Shown here one piece after another: positions 18,484-28,172 of a stretch of 64,000 nucleotides of DNA. Position numbers and translations under genes: made by a program. Numbering within the stretch: position 1 is the stretch's first letter; each line of letters begins with the position of its first letter. Under the pieces are notes generated by a model. It saw only the letters and a program-made list of their open reading frames with translations. It had not been told where the DNA came from and ran no database searches. Source of the DNA: Thermophilibacter immobilis (GTDB taxonomy: Bacteria > Actinomycetota > Coriobacteriia > Coriobacteriales > Atopobiaceae); NCBI RefSeq assembly GCF_015277515.1, contig NZ_CP063767.1, forward strand, positions 744,001 through 808,000, written 5' to 3'.

Positions 18484-20772
18484 CTAGCGCTGGGGGCGGG
18501 CGAGCGAGTGGTAGACGTCCACGAGAACGTCGTCGCGACCGATGTCAAGCAGCGCGCCCGTGAGGGGCCGCGCCACCGAGAAGACCTCGGCGTCCGTGCA
18601 GGCGATGAGCGCGTCAAGGGTTCGCTGCCTGATCTGGCCGAGGTCGCCCGTGGGAATGCCCCCCGCCTCGAGGGTGGGGAGGACCTGGTCGTCGGCGAGG
18701 ACCCTGAGGTTCCGGTCCGCCTCGAGCATGTCCGCGAGTTCGCGGCGCGTCTGCTCCGCCATCTCCGCGTGCAGCGTGAGCGAGCGTTGGTAGCAGGCCA
18801 CGGCGAGGTCGCTCCTGCCGAGCTTCCACTCCATGTACGCGAGGCGATAGAAGCAGATGGCCATGTCGCGCGCCGTCGAGGAGCGTTCAATGGCCCCCTT
18901 GAGCAGGTCAACGGCCTCGAAGATGCGCGACTGGTCCTCAAGGCAGCGCACCTTGGCAAGCGCGGCGTCGGGCGTCATGGGCGCCACGCGCATGAGCTCG
19001 TCGGTGTGGGCGAGCGCCTCGTCCGCTCGGTTGAGCACGCTGAGGCCGCGCGCCGCGATCGAGTGGGCGCCGTAGTACTCGTCGGGAACGAGTCGTACCC
19101 GACGCCCCTGGTCGTCGCAGGTGCGGTTGTAGGAGATGCGCTCGGAGACCGAGTTGAAGTAGCGGTAGACCGAGTCGTGGTCGTCGAGGTAGAGGCCCAT
19201 CTGCGTGATGGGGGAGAGGGCAAGGTCGAGCGCGCCCAGGGCCGCCTCCAGCTCGTCGGGGGCGGGGGTCGTGTCGAGTACCTCTCGGACGTGGCGCGCG
19301 GCCGCGCCCAGGGTGCCGCCGTCCACGAAGAGCTTGGCGAGCGCCGGCTTGTTGGTGACGTCGAGGGTGCCGTCCACGAGCGCCCGGCTCGTGCGCGTGC
19401 ACGCCTCGGCCACCGAGAGGTCTGCCGTGCGGTCTCGCAGGCCGACGAGCCGGGAGACCGCGCCCTGGGTCGTGTCGCCGAGCTCGACGACGAGGGCGTT
19501 CCAGGAGCTTACGCGCCCGGCCTTCTCCATGATGCCGAGGTCGCTCATCTCGCGCGCGCCTGTGGCGCGCGCGAGGGGGTCCGGGCAGGGGGAGTCATCG
19601 AGCTCGACCTCGCGATGGCGCTCGGGCGGGTTGAGGGCCTCGTCGTCCAGAAGGCAGAAGGGCTCGACGCCGGTGAGCCAGCCGTCCTCGGCGGCAGCCC
19701 AGCGAAGGGCGGGGTCGGCGGGCAGTCCCCCGTCGAGGGCGTGGGGCCCGCGCGACGCCGCGCGCAGCCGCTCGAGGGCCTCGCGCGTGAGGTCGAGCGA
19801 GAGGAGCACGTCGGCGTTGGTCTTCTCTCGGCAGTTGACCACGACGTGCGCGAGCGCGCTCGAGGACGCGAGGGCTCCGCGTCCCAGGAGCAGTGCGGTC
19901 CTCAGCGCGTAGGCGCGCGCCAAGCGCGCCTGACCGCGCGGGTCAAGGACGGCCGCAAGGGCCAGGCAGGAGGGACGCGGCACGAGCGTCTCGACGTAGA
20001 GGGCCCCCGCCGCGACGTTGGCCCTGAAGTCCGCGACGCTGCGAAACGGCGTGGGGACGTTCTCGACGAAGCTGGAGAAGCGCACGCGGCAGTCCCACTC
20101 GCCGCCCTTCTCGGCGCTGTCGGGGAAGTACCCGAGGGCCTGCTCGCCAGGGTGGGCGAGGGGCTCGAGGTCGGCCACGGTGGAGAGGATCTGGGCCACG
20201 CTCCCCTCGGAGCCCCCCTGGGGCAAGGCGGGCCGCGAGGCGAGGTCCTCGTACACGTTGAGGGCTGCCTCTATGCTGATCAGGCGGTCGTAGTCGGCGT
20301 CTGTGAGCTCGGTGGCCGTGCGCGGGGCGAGCCACCAGCGCCCGTTTCGCCTGAGCCTGCTGGTGCCCACGGCGGGGGCGCCCTCCCAGTCCATGAGGCC
20401 CGCGCGCACGAGCAGGGCGGGCAGCAGTCCGTAGTCGGCGTTCGGCTCCTCCTGCCCGTGCGAGACGAGGTCGCGTAGGGTCAAGATGACGTCGTCGCTG
20501 CGCAGCAGGAGGCCGTCCAGGCTGGCGGACGCCTTCTGCGTCACGATTCCGGTCGCACCAGCCGCCTGCTTTCGGCCCCCTTCCTCCCGTTGCCACAGGG
20601 TGCCAAAGTGCAGGGCGCACCCGCCGGCCGCGATGGACGCCACGAGCCCCTGCGTGAACAGGCGGACGTTGCCCCGCGAGGAGAAGGTGACGATCAGGCA
20701 GAAGACGGCCACGACCGCGCTCAGGACCGCGGCGTCTCTGGGGGATATCTTCGATTTCTTGCGGTGCGCCAC
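18484..20772 (-). CDS. Large membrane-anchored TPR protein, uncharacterised
   Basis: 762 residues. The basic N-terminus is followed by two membrane segments at about 13-28 and 37-55. A long soluble part has no family I can name. The C-terminal third (about residues 555-720) has tetratricopeptide-like helices, with ARGLSVLNRADEALAHTDELMRVAP, IFEAVDLLKGAIERSS and AICFYRLAYMEWKLGRSDLAVACYQRSL as the clearest repeats, suggesting a protein-binding scaffold. It lies on the minus strand between coaE-transglycosylase and uvrB, splitting a pair that is close in many Actinobacteria. Function unknown. Confidence 0.75.
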   Translation of the reverse strand: MAHRKKSKISPRDAAVLSAVVAVFCLIVTFSSRGNVRLFTQGLVASIAAGGCALHFGTLWQREEGGRKQAAGATGIVTQKASASLDGLLLRSDDVILTLRDLVSHGQEEPNADYGLLPALLVRAGLMDWEGAPAVGTSRLRRNGRWWLAPRTATELTDADYDRLISIEAALNVYEDLASRPALPQGGSEGSVAQILSTVADLEPLAHPGEQALGYFPDSAEKGGEWDCRVRFSSFVENVPTPFRSVADFRANVAAGALYVETLVPRPSCLALAAVLDPRGQARLARAYALRTALLLGRGALASSSALAHVVVNCREKTNADVLLSLDLTREALERLRAASRGPHALDGGLPADPALRWAAAEDGWLTGVEPFCLLDDEALNPPERHREVELDDSPCPDPLARATGAREMSDLGIMEKAGRVSSWNALVVELGDTTQGAVSRLVGLRDRTADLSVAEACTRTSRALVDGTLDVTNKPALAKLFVDGGTLGAAARHVREVLDTTPAPDELEAALGALDLALSPITQMGLYLDDHDSVYRYFNSVSERISYNRTCDDQGRRVRLVPDEYYGAHSIAARGLSVLNRADEALAHTDELMRVAPMTPDAALAKVRCLEDQSRIFEAVDLLKGAIERSSTARDMAICFYRLAYMEWKLGRSDLAVACYQRSLTLHAEMAEQTRRELADMLEADRNLRVLADDQVLPTLEAGGIPTGDLGQIRQRTLDALIACTDAEVFSVARPLTGALLDIGRDDVLVDVYHSLARPQR

Positions 20773-20872
20773 GCGCGCTCCTATCTCTTCTTGTTTTCAG
20801 GCCTGATTCTATCTCAGGTCCCGGACACACGGCGTTCGTCGACGCGCGGGGAAGCCCGTCGGAAACAAGTAT

Positions 20873-20886
20873 AGAACACCTGTTTG
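20873..20886 (+). promoter_or_regulatory. Candidate LexA (SOS) box before uvrB
   Basis: AGAACACCTGTTTG resembles the Gram-positive LexA consensus CGAACRNRYGTTYC at most positions. A TACACT at 20904-20909 could be the -10, which would place the box over the -35. A similar sequence lies before uvrA. Confidence 0.45.
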
Positions 20887-20944
20887 GTATCGAGGTCTTG
20901 GGGTACACTGTAGGGCACGCACATCGTCGTAGGGAGGAGCGCGC

Positions 20945-23185
20945 ATGCCCGTCGCACACACGACGCCCGAACCGCAGGACCAGGAGCGCTTTGGCGCGGA
21001 GCTCGTGCGTTTCGGCGTCGAGCAGGGCACCGAGGCCCTCAGGGTCGTCTCGCCCTTCGAGCCCGCCGGCGACCAGCCCCAGGCCATAGACAAGCTCGTC
21101 CACGGCATAGAGGAGGGCCTGCGCTACCAGACGCTCATGGGCGTCACCGGCTCGGGCAAGACCTTCACCATGGCCAAGACCATCGAGCGCCTCAACCGCC
21201 CCACGCTCATCATGGAGCCCAACAAGACCCTCGCCGCGCAGGTGGCCTCCGAGATGCGCGAGCTCTTCCCCCAAAACGCCGTGGTCTACTTCGTCTCCTA
21301 CTACGACTACTACCAGCCTGAGGCCTACGTCCCGCAGACGGACACCTACATCGAGAAGGACTCCTCCATCAACGAGGAGGTGGAGAAGCTGCGCCACCAG
21401 GCCACCTCGAGCCTTCTGTCTCGCAGGGACGTCATCGTGGTGGCGTCGGTCAGCTGCATCTATGGCATCGGCAGCCCCCAGGACTACGCGGGGCTGGCCC
21501 CCAGCGTGGACAAGAAGGTCCCGCTTGAGCGCGATGAGCTCATCCACAGCCTCATAGAGATCCAGTACGACCGCAATGACTACGACCTCGGCCGGGGCAC
21601 CTTCCGCGTGCGCGGCGATACCGTGGACGTGTTTCCCCCGTACGCGGAGAACCCGCTGCGCATCTCCTTCTTCGGCGACGAGGTCGAGCTCATCGCCGAG
21701 GTGGACTCGCTCACCGGCGAGGTCCTACGCGAGTTCGACGCCATCCCCATCTGGCCGGCCTCGCACTACGTCACGGAGCGCCCCAAGATCACGCACGCAA
21801 TCCACACCATCAACGAGGAGCTCGAGGCGCGCGTGGCCGAGCTCAAGGCCAACGACATGCCCCTGGAGGCCGAGCGCCTCTCCCAGCGCACGGGCTACGA
21901 CCTCGAGATGCTCGAGACCATGGGCTACTGCAACGGCATCGAGAACTACTCGCGCCACATGGATGGGCGCAAGCCGGGTGAGCCCCCCTATACGCTCATC
22001 GACTACTTCCCCCAGGACATGCTCTGCATCATCGACGAGTCCCACGTCACGGTGCCCCAGATCCGTGGCATGCACGAGGGAGACCGCTCGCGCAAGGTGA
22101 CCCTCGTCGACCATGGCTTTCGCCTGCCCTCGGCGCTCGACAACCGCCCCCTGCGCTACGACGAGTTCGAGGCGCGCATCCCCCAGTTCATCTACGTCTC
22201 GGCCACCCCGGGCGACTACGAGGAGTCCGTCACCCAGCAAGAGGTCGAGCAGATCATCCGCCCCACGGGGCTTCTCGACCCCAAGATCGAGATTCGCCCC
22301 GTCGAGGGGCAGATCGACGACCTCATCGACCGCATCAGGGAGCGCACGGCTCGAGGCGAGCGCGTGCTCGTGACCACGCTCACCAAGCGCATGGCCGAGG
22401 ACCTCACCGACCACCTGCTCGACGCGGGCATCAAGGTCAACTACATGCACTCGGACACGGCCACGCTCGATCGCGTGGACATCATCCGCGACCTGCGCGA
22501 GGGCAAGATCGACGTGCTCGTGGGCATCAACCTTCTGCGCGAGGGCCTGGACATCCCCGAGGTCTCCCTCGTGGCCGTCCTGGACGCGGACAAGGAGGGG
22601 TTCCTGCGCAACCGCCGCTCCCTCATCCAGACCATGGGGCGCGCGGCCAGAAACGCCCAGGGCGAGGTCATCATGTACGCAGATTCGGTGACCGACTCCA
22701 TGCGCCTGGCCATGGACGAGACCATGCGCCGCCGCCAGATCCAGGAGGCCTACAACCAGGAGCACGGCATCGTGCCGCGGACCATCAAGAAGTCGATCAC
22801 GGATGTCGCGTCGTTCATCTCCGACGCCGACCGAACGCTCGAGGGTAAGACGCGCGACCGTCATGGCACCGGGAGCCACGGCGCGTTCGAGAGCCTGTCG
22901 GACACCGACGTCGCGGCCGACGCGCGCGAGGTGGCCGTGGAGCTCGCCAAGCTGCCGTCCGACGAGGTGCACCAGGTCATAGACGCCCTCGAGGAGGAGA
23001 TGGCCGCTGCGTCCGAGAACATGGACTACGAGGCCGCCGCGCGCATCCGCGACCAGCTCGTCGAGCTCAAGACGCAGGTCGAGGGCGGGAGCGCCGAGGA
23101 GGTCATCGCGCGGCTCAAGACCGGCGCGCGCAAGGGCAGCGCCCATGCGACGCGTCGGCGCTACAAACCAAGAAAGAAGCACTAG
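20945..23185 (+). CDS. uvrB: Excinuclease ABC subunit B
   Basis: 746 residues. Helicase motifs include [10 protein letters not shown] (about residue 62) and [15 protein letters not shown]. The beta-hairpin region [18 protein letters not shown] that pries the DNA strands is intact. The C-terminal UVR motif ([25 protein letters not shown], about 680-705) contacts UvrC. Slightly longer than usual, with an N-terminal extension of about 30 residues and a basic tail ending [18 protein letters not shown] lies upstream of the ATG. It verifies damage in nucleotide excision repair after loading by UvrA; uvrA and uvrC are both in this window. Confidence 0.96.
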   Translation: MPVAHTTPEPQDQERFGAELVRFGVEQGTEALRVVSPFEPAGDQPQAIDKLVHGIEEGLRYQTLMGVTGSGKTFTMAKTIERLNRPTLIMEPNKTLAAQVASEMRELFPQNAVVYFVSYYDYYQPEAYVPQTDTYIEKDSSINEEVEKLRHQATSSLLSRRDVIVVASVSCIYGIGSPQDYAGLAPSVDKKVPLERDELIHSLIEIQYDRNDYDLGRGTFRVRGDTVDVFPPYAENPLRISFFGDEVELIAEVDSLTGEVLREFDAIPIWPASHYVTERPKITHAIHTINEELEARVAELKANDMPLEAERLSQRTGYDLEMLETMGYCNGIENYSRHMDGRKPGEPPYTLIDYFPQDMLCIIDESHVTVPQIRGMHEGDRSRKVTLVDHGFRLPSALDNRPLRYDEFEARIPQFIYVSATPGDYEESVTQQEVEQIIRPTGLLDPKIEIRPVEGQIDDLIDRIRERTARGERVLVTTLTKRMAEDLTDHLLDAGIKVNYMHSDTATLDRVDIIRDLREGKIDVLVGINLLREGLDIPEVSLVAVLDADKEGFLRNRRSLIQTMGRAARNAQGEVIMYADSVTDSMRLAMDETMRRRQIQEAYNQEHGIVPRTIKKSITDVASFISDADRTLEGKTRDRHGTGSHGAFESLSDTDVAADAREVAVELAKLPSDEVHQVIDALEEEMAAASENMDYEAAARIRDQLVELKTQVEGGSAEEVIARLKTGARKGSAHATRRRYKPRKKH

Positions 23186-23219
23186 GCGCGCCGCAGGCGC
23201 GGGGGAGAGGAGAAGGTTC

Positions 23220-24470
23220 GTGACAAAGAGGGACAAGAGGACCGAGAAGGACCGGGGCAACCTGCTCGATCATCTCACGCATGGGTTCGGCGACTTTGCC
23301 GGCGCCGACTACGAGAGCGCCGACAACCTGTTCGGCTATCTCGCCCACGAGTTCGAGGGATTCGCCGAGCGCCCCCTGACGGACGTGGACAGCCTCGTGC
23401 TCTCCTGCCTGTCCTACTATCGCCTGCCCGACGAGGCCCGCGCGGCCCGCACCCACGAGGGGATGCCCCTGCACGAGCTCTTCCGCGCGGATTGGTTCGA
23501 CCAGATGACGCGGGGCTTCTGGGATCCCGCGGGACTCGTGCGGCTCCTGGCCTGCGCGGTGGCGAGCCCTCGCTTTAGGGACCTTAGGGTCAGCGACTAC
23601 GTCGAGGACTTCGACGGCGAGTCCGAAAAGCAGTTCGCCGCCGTGACGCTGCGTCTGCCCTCGGGTGACGCCTACGTCTCGTTTCGGGGCACCGACAACA
23701 CGATCGTGGGCTGGAAGGAGGACTTCAACATGGTCTTCAGGACGGGGGTTCCCTCCCAGTGCGCGGCTCTGGCCTACCTCGAGGAGGTGGGGCCCACCGT
23801 GGAGGGGGAGCTCTTCCTCGGAGGCCACTCCAAGGGTGGCAACCTCGCCGTCTACGCGCTGTCTCGATGCTCGGACGAGCTGGCCGCGCACGTCGCGCGC
23901 GTCTTCTCGCACGACGGCCCCGGCTTCATGGACGAGGCCTTCGCGGGCACGACGTGGGAGGATCGCGCGCGCCTCGTCTCCAAGACGGTCCCACGCTCCT
24001 CGCTCATCGGGATGCTCTTCGAGCACGAGGGGGGCTACACCGTGGTGGGCTCGTCGATGACGGGCATCATGCAGCACGACCCGTTCTCGTGGATCGTGGA
24101 GAAGGGCGCCTTCGTGTGCGAGGAAGGCCTCGGCCGCGGCGCGGTCTTCATCGATCGCGGCCTCAACGAGTGGGTCTCGAACATGCCCACGGACCAGCGC
24201 GAGGAGGTCGTGAACCTGCTCTTCTCGGTGCTCTACGCGAGCGGGAAGGATACCTTCGCGGACCTCAGCGAGAACTGGCAGACCACGGTTCCCGCGATGC
24301 TCGAGAAGCTGGGATCCCTCGAGCCCGAGCAGCGCTCGCGCATCACGGGGGCGCTCTCCCTGCTCGTGCGGGCGCTTCTGCCTGACGTGGACCTCTCCCA
24401 GATGCTGTCCCGCTTCTCTCCGGTGGCCGCTCTGGCAGGGAAAGGGGACAATGGGGGCGAGGGCGCGTGA
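23220..24470 (+). CDS. Lipase-like alpha/beta hydrolase (DUF2974/Mbeg1-like)
   Basis: 416 residues from a GTG with GAGAGGAG 7 bases upstream. SFRGTDNTIVGWKEDFNM (about 154-171) and the nucleophile elbow GGHSKGGNLA with Ser204 are the signature of the DUF2974 family, cytosolic alpha/beta hydrolases related to class 3 lipases. An Asp (HDGPGF) and a His (MQHDPFSW) lie later as plausible triad members. It follows uvrB by 34 bases on the same strand. The substrate is unknown. Confidence 0.8.
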   Translation: MTKRDKRTEKDRGNLLDHLTHGFGDFAGADYESADNLFGYLAHEFEGFAERPLTDVDSLVLSCLSYYRLPDEARAARTHEGMPLHELFRADWFDQMTRGFWDPAGLVRLLACAVASPRFRDLRVSDYVEDFDGESEKQFAAVTLRLPSGDAYVSFRGTDNTIVGWKEDFNMVFRTGVPSQCAALAYLEEVGPTVEGELFLGGHSKGGNLAVYALSRCSDELAAHVARVFSHDGPGFMDEAFAGTTWEDRARLVSKTVPRSSLIGMLFEHEGGYTVVGSSMTGIMQHDPFSWIVEKGAFVCEEGLGRGAVFIDRGLNEWVSNMPTDQREEVVNLLFSVLYASGKDTFADLSENWQTTVPAMLEKLGSLEPEQRSRITGALSLLVRALLPDVDLSQMLSRFSPVAALAGKGDNGGEGA

Positions 24471-24537
24471 GCGGGGCCGCGTCCGCTGCGTTTTGGGTAC
24501 AGTAGGGGTTCGACCAATGAACGTACAGGAGGTAACG

Positions 24538-24822
24538 ATGGCAGCGAAGATTGTGGTGGCATGCGGCTCTGGGGTCGCGACGTCCGGGATGGTCGCGACC
24601 AAGGTGGAGAAGCTGCTGGCGGCAGAAGGCGTCGAGGCCCAGATCGTGGCCGTTGAGATCGCCGGTCTCGACGAGGCCCTGAAGGATGCGGACGCCTACA
24701 TCCCCGTGGTCAGGACCGAGACGACCTACGACGTGCCCACTATCAACGGGGTGGCCTTTCTCACGGGCATGAACCAGGAGGAGGAGCTGGCTCGCCTGCT
24801 GGAGGTCGTGCGCAACAAGTAG
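24538..24822 (+). CDS. Orphan PTS EIIB component, galactitol type
   Basis: 94 residues. KIVVACGSGVATSGM near the N-terminus, with Cys9 as the phosphorylated residue, is typical of GatB/UlaB-like EIIB domains, which pass phosphate from EIIA to an incoming sugar. CAGGAGG 5 bases before the ATG supports this start. Unusually, no EIIA, EIIC or sugar-metabolism gene lies next to it; a hairpin terminator follows. It may serve a transporter encoded elsewhere or act as a signalling phosphocarrier. Confidence 0.85.
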   Translation: MAAKIVVACGSGVATSGMVATKVEKLLAAEGVEAQIVAVEIAGLDEALKDADAYIPVVRTETTYDVPTINGVAFLTGMNQEEELARLLEVVRNK

Positions 24823-24884
24823 CGGGTCGCATCCACCGTCGCGCTTCGTGCCCCGCCCTCTGGTTCTCGATTGCGGGTCCCCGC

Positions 24885-24906
24885 CCCCCATCTCCTACGA
24901 TGGGGG
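24885..24906 (+). terminator. Hairpin after the EIIB gene
   Basis: 7-bp stem CCCCCAT with its complement and an 8-base loop, followed by CAAGTTCTT. The next 150 bases show only weak GC palindromes and no supported gene. Confidence 0.5.
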
Positions 24907-25065
24907 CAAGTTCTTGATATGAAGGTCGTGACCCGCATTCCGCGCCAAACGTTTTGCCTGTTGGCGGGTGGTGGGGAGGGTTCTTTTGCCTCTTGGGCAT
25001 CAAGGTGTCTCCCCAATTCCGCGTAGCGGTGCCGAGGCGATGAGAGAGCCCCCAACAATCGCCCG

Positions 25066-25187
25066 CTATTTATGTACGTCTGGATTCTACATAAATAGGA
25101 AAATCAATTGCAAATGCGCAGGTCGCCGAGAAGAGAAGGCTGCGTGCCATTTTTTATGTACGACTCGGCTCATACATAAAAAATGGC
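25066..25187. repeat. Pair of AT-rich perfect hairpins
   Basis: CTATTTATGTA (25066-25076) pairs perfectly with 25088-25098, and GCCATTTTTTATGTA (25146-25160) pairs perfectly with 25173-25187. Loops of 11 and 12 bases begin alike (CGTCT and CGACT). The stems share TTTATGTA, so they look like two copies of one hairpin module. CCGAGAAG words follow at 25228 and 25258. The pair sits in the 456-base gap upstream of a minus-strand gene's stop. Confidence 0.75.
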
Positions 25188-25278
25188 CGCATGGCAGGAG
25201 GGGGACGGGACCGCCGAGGGTCGGAAGCCGAGAAGACCCAAAGCCAGGAGTCAACAGCCGAGAAGAACGTCCGCCCTC

Positions 25279-26946
25279 CTACCGCGCGAGGCTCTCTACG
25301 ATCTTCTCGGCACATAGGATGCCGTCGGTGGCGGCGCTCATGATCCCGCCCGCGTAGCCCGCGCCCTCGCCCACGGGCCACAGCCCGGCCGTGGCGACGC
25401 TCTGGCCGTCCTCGCCGCGCGTCACGCGCGCCGGCGAGCTCGAGCGCGTCTCCACTCCGGTGAGCACGGCGTCTGCCGCGTCGAAGCCGCGCAGGTGGTG
25501 GGCCATCTGCGGAATCGCCGCGCGCAGGGTATTGCTCACGTAGTCCGGCAGGCACCCGTCGACGGCGCCCCACGAGACGCCCCTGGGATAGGTGGGCTCC
25601 ACGCGCCCTGCCGCGCTTGAGGCCACGCCCTGCAGGAAGTCGCCCACGAGCTGGGCGGGGGCCACGTAGGCGCCGCCGCCGGCCGCAAAGGCCGCGCGCT
25701 CGCAGCGCCGCTGCAGCTCGATTCCCGCAAGCGGGTCGTCTCCCGGCAGGTCGGTGGGGAACACGTTGGCCAGAAGGCCCGCGTTGGCGTTGGCGCCGTC
25801 GCGCCCGAAGAGGCTCATGCCGTTCGTACAGACGCCGCCGACCTCGCTGGCGGCACTGACTACGTAGCCGCCGGGGCACATGCAAAACGAGAACGCGCTG
25901 CGTCCCGAGTCCAGGTGACAGGAGAGCTTGTAGGGGGCCGCCCCCAGGACGGGGCTCCCGGCTGCGGGGCCCCACAGGGCGCGGTCGATTGCGGCCTGGG
26001 AGTGCTCGATGCGCACGCCCATCGCAAAGGTCTTGCGCTCCAGGGCCACCCTGCGGTCGCGCAGGAGCTCGAAGACGTCGCGCGCGGAGTGGCCGCAGGC
26101 CAGGACCGCGCAGTCAGTCTCCACGCGCTCCTCGCGCACGCACCCGCCCGCGTCCTCCTGCGCGAGCGTCACCGCGCGCAGGCGACCCCCCGAGACGTCC
26201 AGGTCGACCATGCGGCAGCGGCAGCGCACCTCTCCGCCCGCCGCCTCGATCTGACGCACGAGGTCGTCCACCACGCGCGGCAGCACGTCGGAGCCTATGT
26301 GGGGCTTGGCGTCCCAGAGGATCTCGCACGGGGCGCCCGCGTCCACGAAGGTCTCCAGGATGAGCCGGTGGGCGGGGCTCCTGGTGCCGGTCTGGAGCTT
26401 GCCGTCCGAGAAGGTCCCCGCGCCGCCCACGCCGAACTGGATGTTGCTCTCCACGTCGAGCGCGCCGGTTCGGTTGTGCTGCCCCACGACCTCCGCGCGT
26501 CGGGCCGCGTCGTCGCCGCGCTCCACGAGCAGGGGCGCCAGACCCGCGCGGGCGAGCGAGAGGGCGCAGAAGAGTCCGGCGCACCCGGCCCCCACCACGA
26601 CGGGCCGCGTCGCAACCGCGCGGGCCACGGGGGCGGGAAAGTCGAAGGCCTTCTCGTCCTCGTCCACCAGGCTGACGCCGCGGTCGGCCTTTGCGCGCGC
26701 GAGTCTGCCCAGGAGGTCTCGCTCGTGCGCCTTACCGCCCACGAGCCCCGCGCGTAGCGTGAAGGTGAGGTGGACGCTGCCGCGCTTGCGGGCGTCGATC
26801 GAGCGCCGGCGTCTCTCCACGCCCGCAAGCTCGTCTGCTCCCACGCGCAGGCGCTTGGCCAGGGCGCGCTTGCACGCTGACCGCTCGTGCTTGTCGGTTC
26901 CGTCGAGCTCGGAGAGGGCAACGCGGACTCCGGTCACCTCGAGCAT
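25279..26946 (-). CDS. FAD-dependent oxidoreductase, uncharacterised YdhS/COG2509-like
   Basis: 555 residues. An N-terminal domain of about 95 residues is followed by the dinucleotide fold VVVGAGCAGLFCAL (about 113-126). FGVGGAGTFSDGKLQTG near 168 and CPGGYVV...NGMS near 350 are typical of a widespread family of uncharacterised flavoproteins related to COG2509. WPVGEGAGYAGGIMSAATDG at the C-terminus completes the FAD site. The substrate is unknown. Its start overlaps the end of the next flavoprotein gene on the same strand by 13 bases, so three minus-strand genes (mrp, BaiN-like, this one) probably form one operon. Confidence 0.8.
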   Translation of the reverse strand: MLEVTGVRVALSELDGTDKHERSACKRALAKRLRVGADELAGVERRRRSIDARKRGSVHLTFTLRAGLVGGKAHERDLLGRLARAKADRGVSLVDEDEKAFDFPAPVARAVATRPVVVGAGCAGLFCALSLARAGLAPLLVERGDDAARRAEVVGQHNRTGALDVESNIQFGVGGAGTFSDGKLQTGTRSPAHRLILETFVDAGAPCEILWDAKPHIGSDVLPRVVDDLVRQIEAAGGEVRCRCRMVDLDVSGGRLRAVTLAQEDAGGCVREERVETDCAVLACGHSARDVFELLRDRRVALERKTFAMGVRIEHSQAAIDRALWGPAAGSPVLGAAPYKLSCHLDSGRSAFSFCMCPGGYVVSAASEVGGVCTNGMSLFGRDGANANAGLLANVFPTDLPGDDPLAGIELQRRCERAAFAAGGGAYVAPAQLVGDFLQGVASSAAGRVEPTYPRGVSWGAVDGCLPDYVSNTLRAAIPQMAHHLRGFDAADAVLTGVETRSSSPARVTRGEDGQSVATAGLWPVGEGAGYAGGIMSAATDGILCAEKIVESLAR

Positions 26947-28169
26947 GGGCCTTCCTTTCCTTGGGCGCGTGCGGCCGCCCCGCTGCCGGCGACCAGGCCG
27001 CTCTTCCAGGCCCAGGCCAGGTTGAACCCGCCGCAGGCTCCGTCGACGTTCAGGGACTCGCCGCAGGCGAAGAGCCCCGGTGCCTTGTGGCCCTCGAGCG
27101 TGGTCGCATCAAACTGGCTGACGAGAAGCCCGCCGCGCGTGAGCTGGGCGCGCTCGGGTCCGGCCGGGCCGCGTACAACAAAACGCAGGTCGCGGGCTCG
27201 CTCGAGCTGCTCGGACGGTGCGGCTCCCAGGGCGGCAGCGATTCTGGGGTCGAGCAGGCCGGACGTGCCTCCGGCCCGCTCCACGAGCTCGCGTGCTCGG
27301 GTGGCGTCCAGTCCGCAGGTGAGGTCGAGCGAGACGACGTCGCCGGGACGAGCCGCGCGCGAGAGGTCGAAGGTCACGATGCCCGAGATCCCGTAGGCGC
27401 GAAAGAGGACCTCGCCCCTCTCGCGGGCCAGAACGCGACCGTCGCGCAGGAGCCGGGCGACCACGTGGGCGCGCCGGCCGTCGAGGGCGGCCAGATTGGC
27501 GTTCCCGATCGCGTCACACGCAAGCGAGCAGAGCACGGGCTCGTAAGGCGCCCGCTCCAGGCCGAGCTCGTCTGCGAGCGAGGGGCCGCCGCCGCAGGCG
27601 AGCACGACCGCGCGGGCATCGAGCGTACCCGTCGCAAATCCAGCGGAGGCGTCGCGCCAGCTCACGCGCCAGGCGCTCCCATCGTCGCCCTTCTCCAGCC
27701 CCGTGACCTCGCGCGCGCAGGCGAGCGTGGCCCCCGCATGCCGCGCGCGGCCGACAAGCACGTCGCGCACGGAGGTGGCCTGCCGCGAGAGGGGGTAGAG
27801 CCGCTCGTCCTCCTGTGCCCAGGCCAGCCCGCAGCCCCTGAAGAACGCGAGCACGTCCTCGCCAAAGTGCTCGCCGCAGACGGCCTTTACGAACGCGGGG
27901 TCGTTGTAGCGCTCCGGCGAGAGCTCCGCGTTGGAGAAGTTGCAGCGCCCGTTGCCGGTGGCCAGGATCGTGCGGCCGCACTCCAAGTCGCGCTCGAGCG
28001 CCACGACCGAGGCGCCGGCCTCGGCGGCCGCGATCGCGGCAGCGAGGCCGGCCGCCCCGGCGCCCAGCACGGCAACGTCATAGCGGGCGTCCACGGCCAC
28101 GGCCAGAGCCGTGTCGAGCGCTTGCTCGCGCAGCCGCGAGCGCGACGTTCCTCTCGCCCGTGCGCCCAC
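26934..28169 (-). CDS. HI0933/BaiN-family flavoprotein
   Basis: 411 residues. The FAD-binding fold DVAVLGAGAAGLAAAIAAAEAG starts at about residue 31, and ILATGNGRCNFSN is a strong HI0933/BaiN signature. FACGESLNVDGACGGFNLAWAWKSG near the C-terminus is the second signature. BaiN-type proteins were linked to bile-acid dehydroxylation in Clostridium scindens, but most homologues have no proven substrate. The GTG start at 28169 has no clear ribosome site and lies 3 bases after the mrp stop, so the first 20 to 30 residues are uncertain. Confidence 0.82.
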   Translation of the reverse strand: MGARARGTSRSRLREQALDTALAVAVDARYDVAVLGAGAAGLAAAIAAAEAGASVVALERDLECGRTILATGNGRCNFSNAELSPERYNDPAFVKAVCGEHFGEDVLAFFRGCGLAWAQEDERLYPLSRQATSVRDVLVGRARHAGATLACAREVTGLEKGDDGSAWRVSWRDASAGFATGTLDARAVVLACGGGPSLADELGLERAPYEPVLCSLACDAIGNANLAALDGRRAHVVARLLRDGRVLARERGEVLFRAYGISGIVTFDLSRAARPGDVVSLDLTCGLDATRARELVERAGGTSGLLDPRIAAALGAAPSEQLERARDLRFVVRGPAGPERAQLTRGGLLVSQFDATTLEGHKAPGLFACGESLNVDGACGGFNLAWAWKSGLVAGSGAAARAQGKEGPCSR

Positions 28170-28172
28170 GCG

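Noticed and set aside
25066-25187. Possible CRISPR start (two similar palindromes)
   Set aside because: Only two units, unequal stems, no regular spacers and no cas genes.
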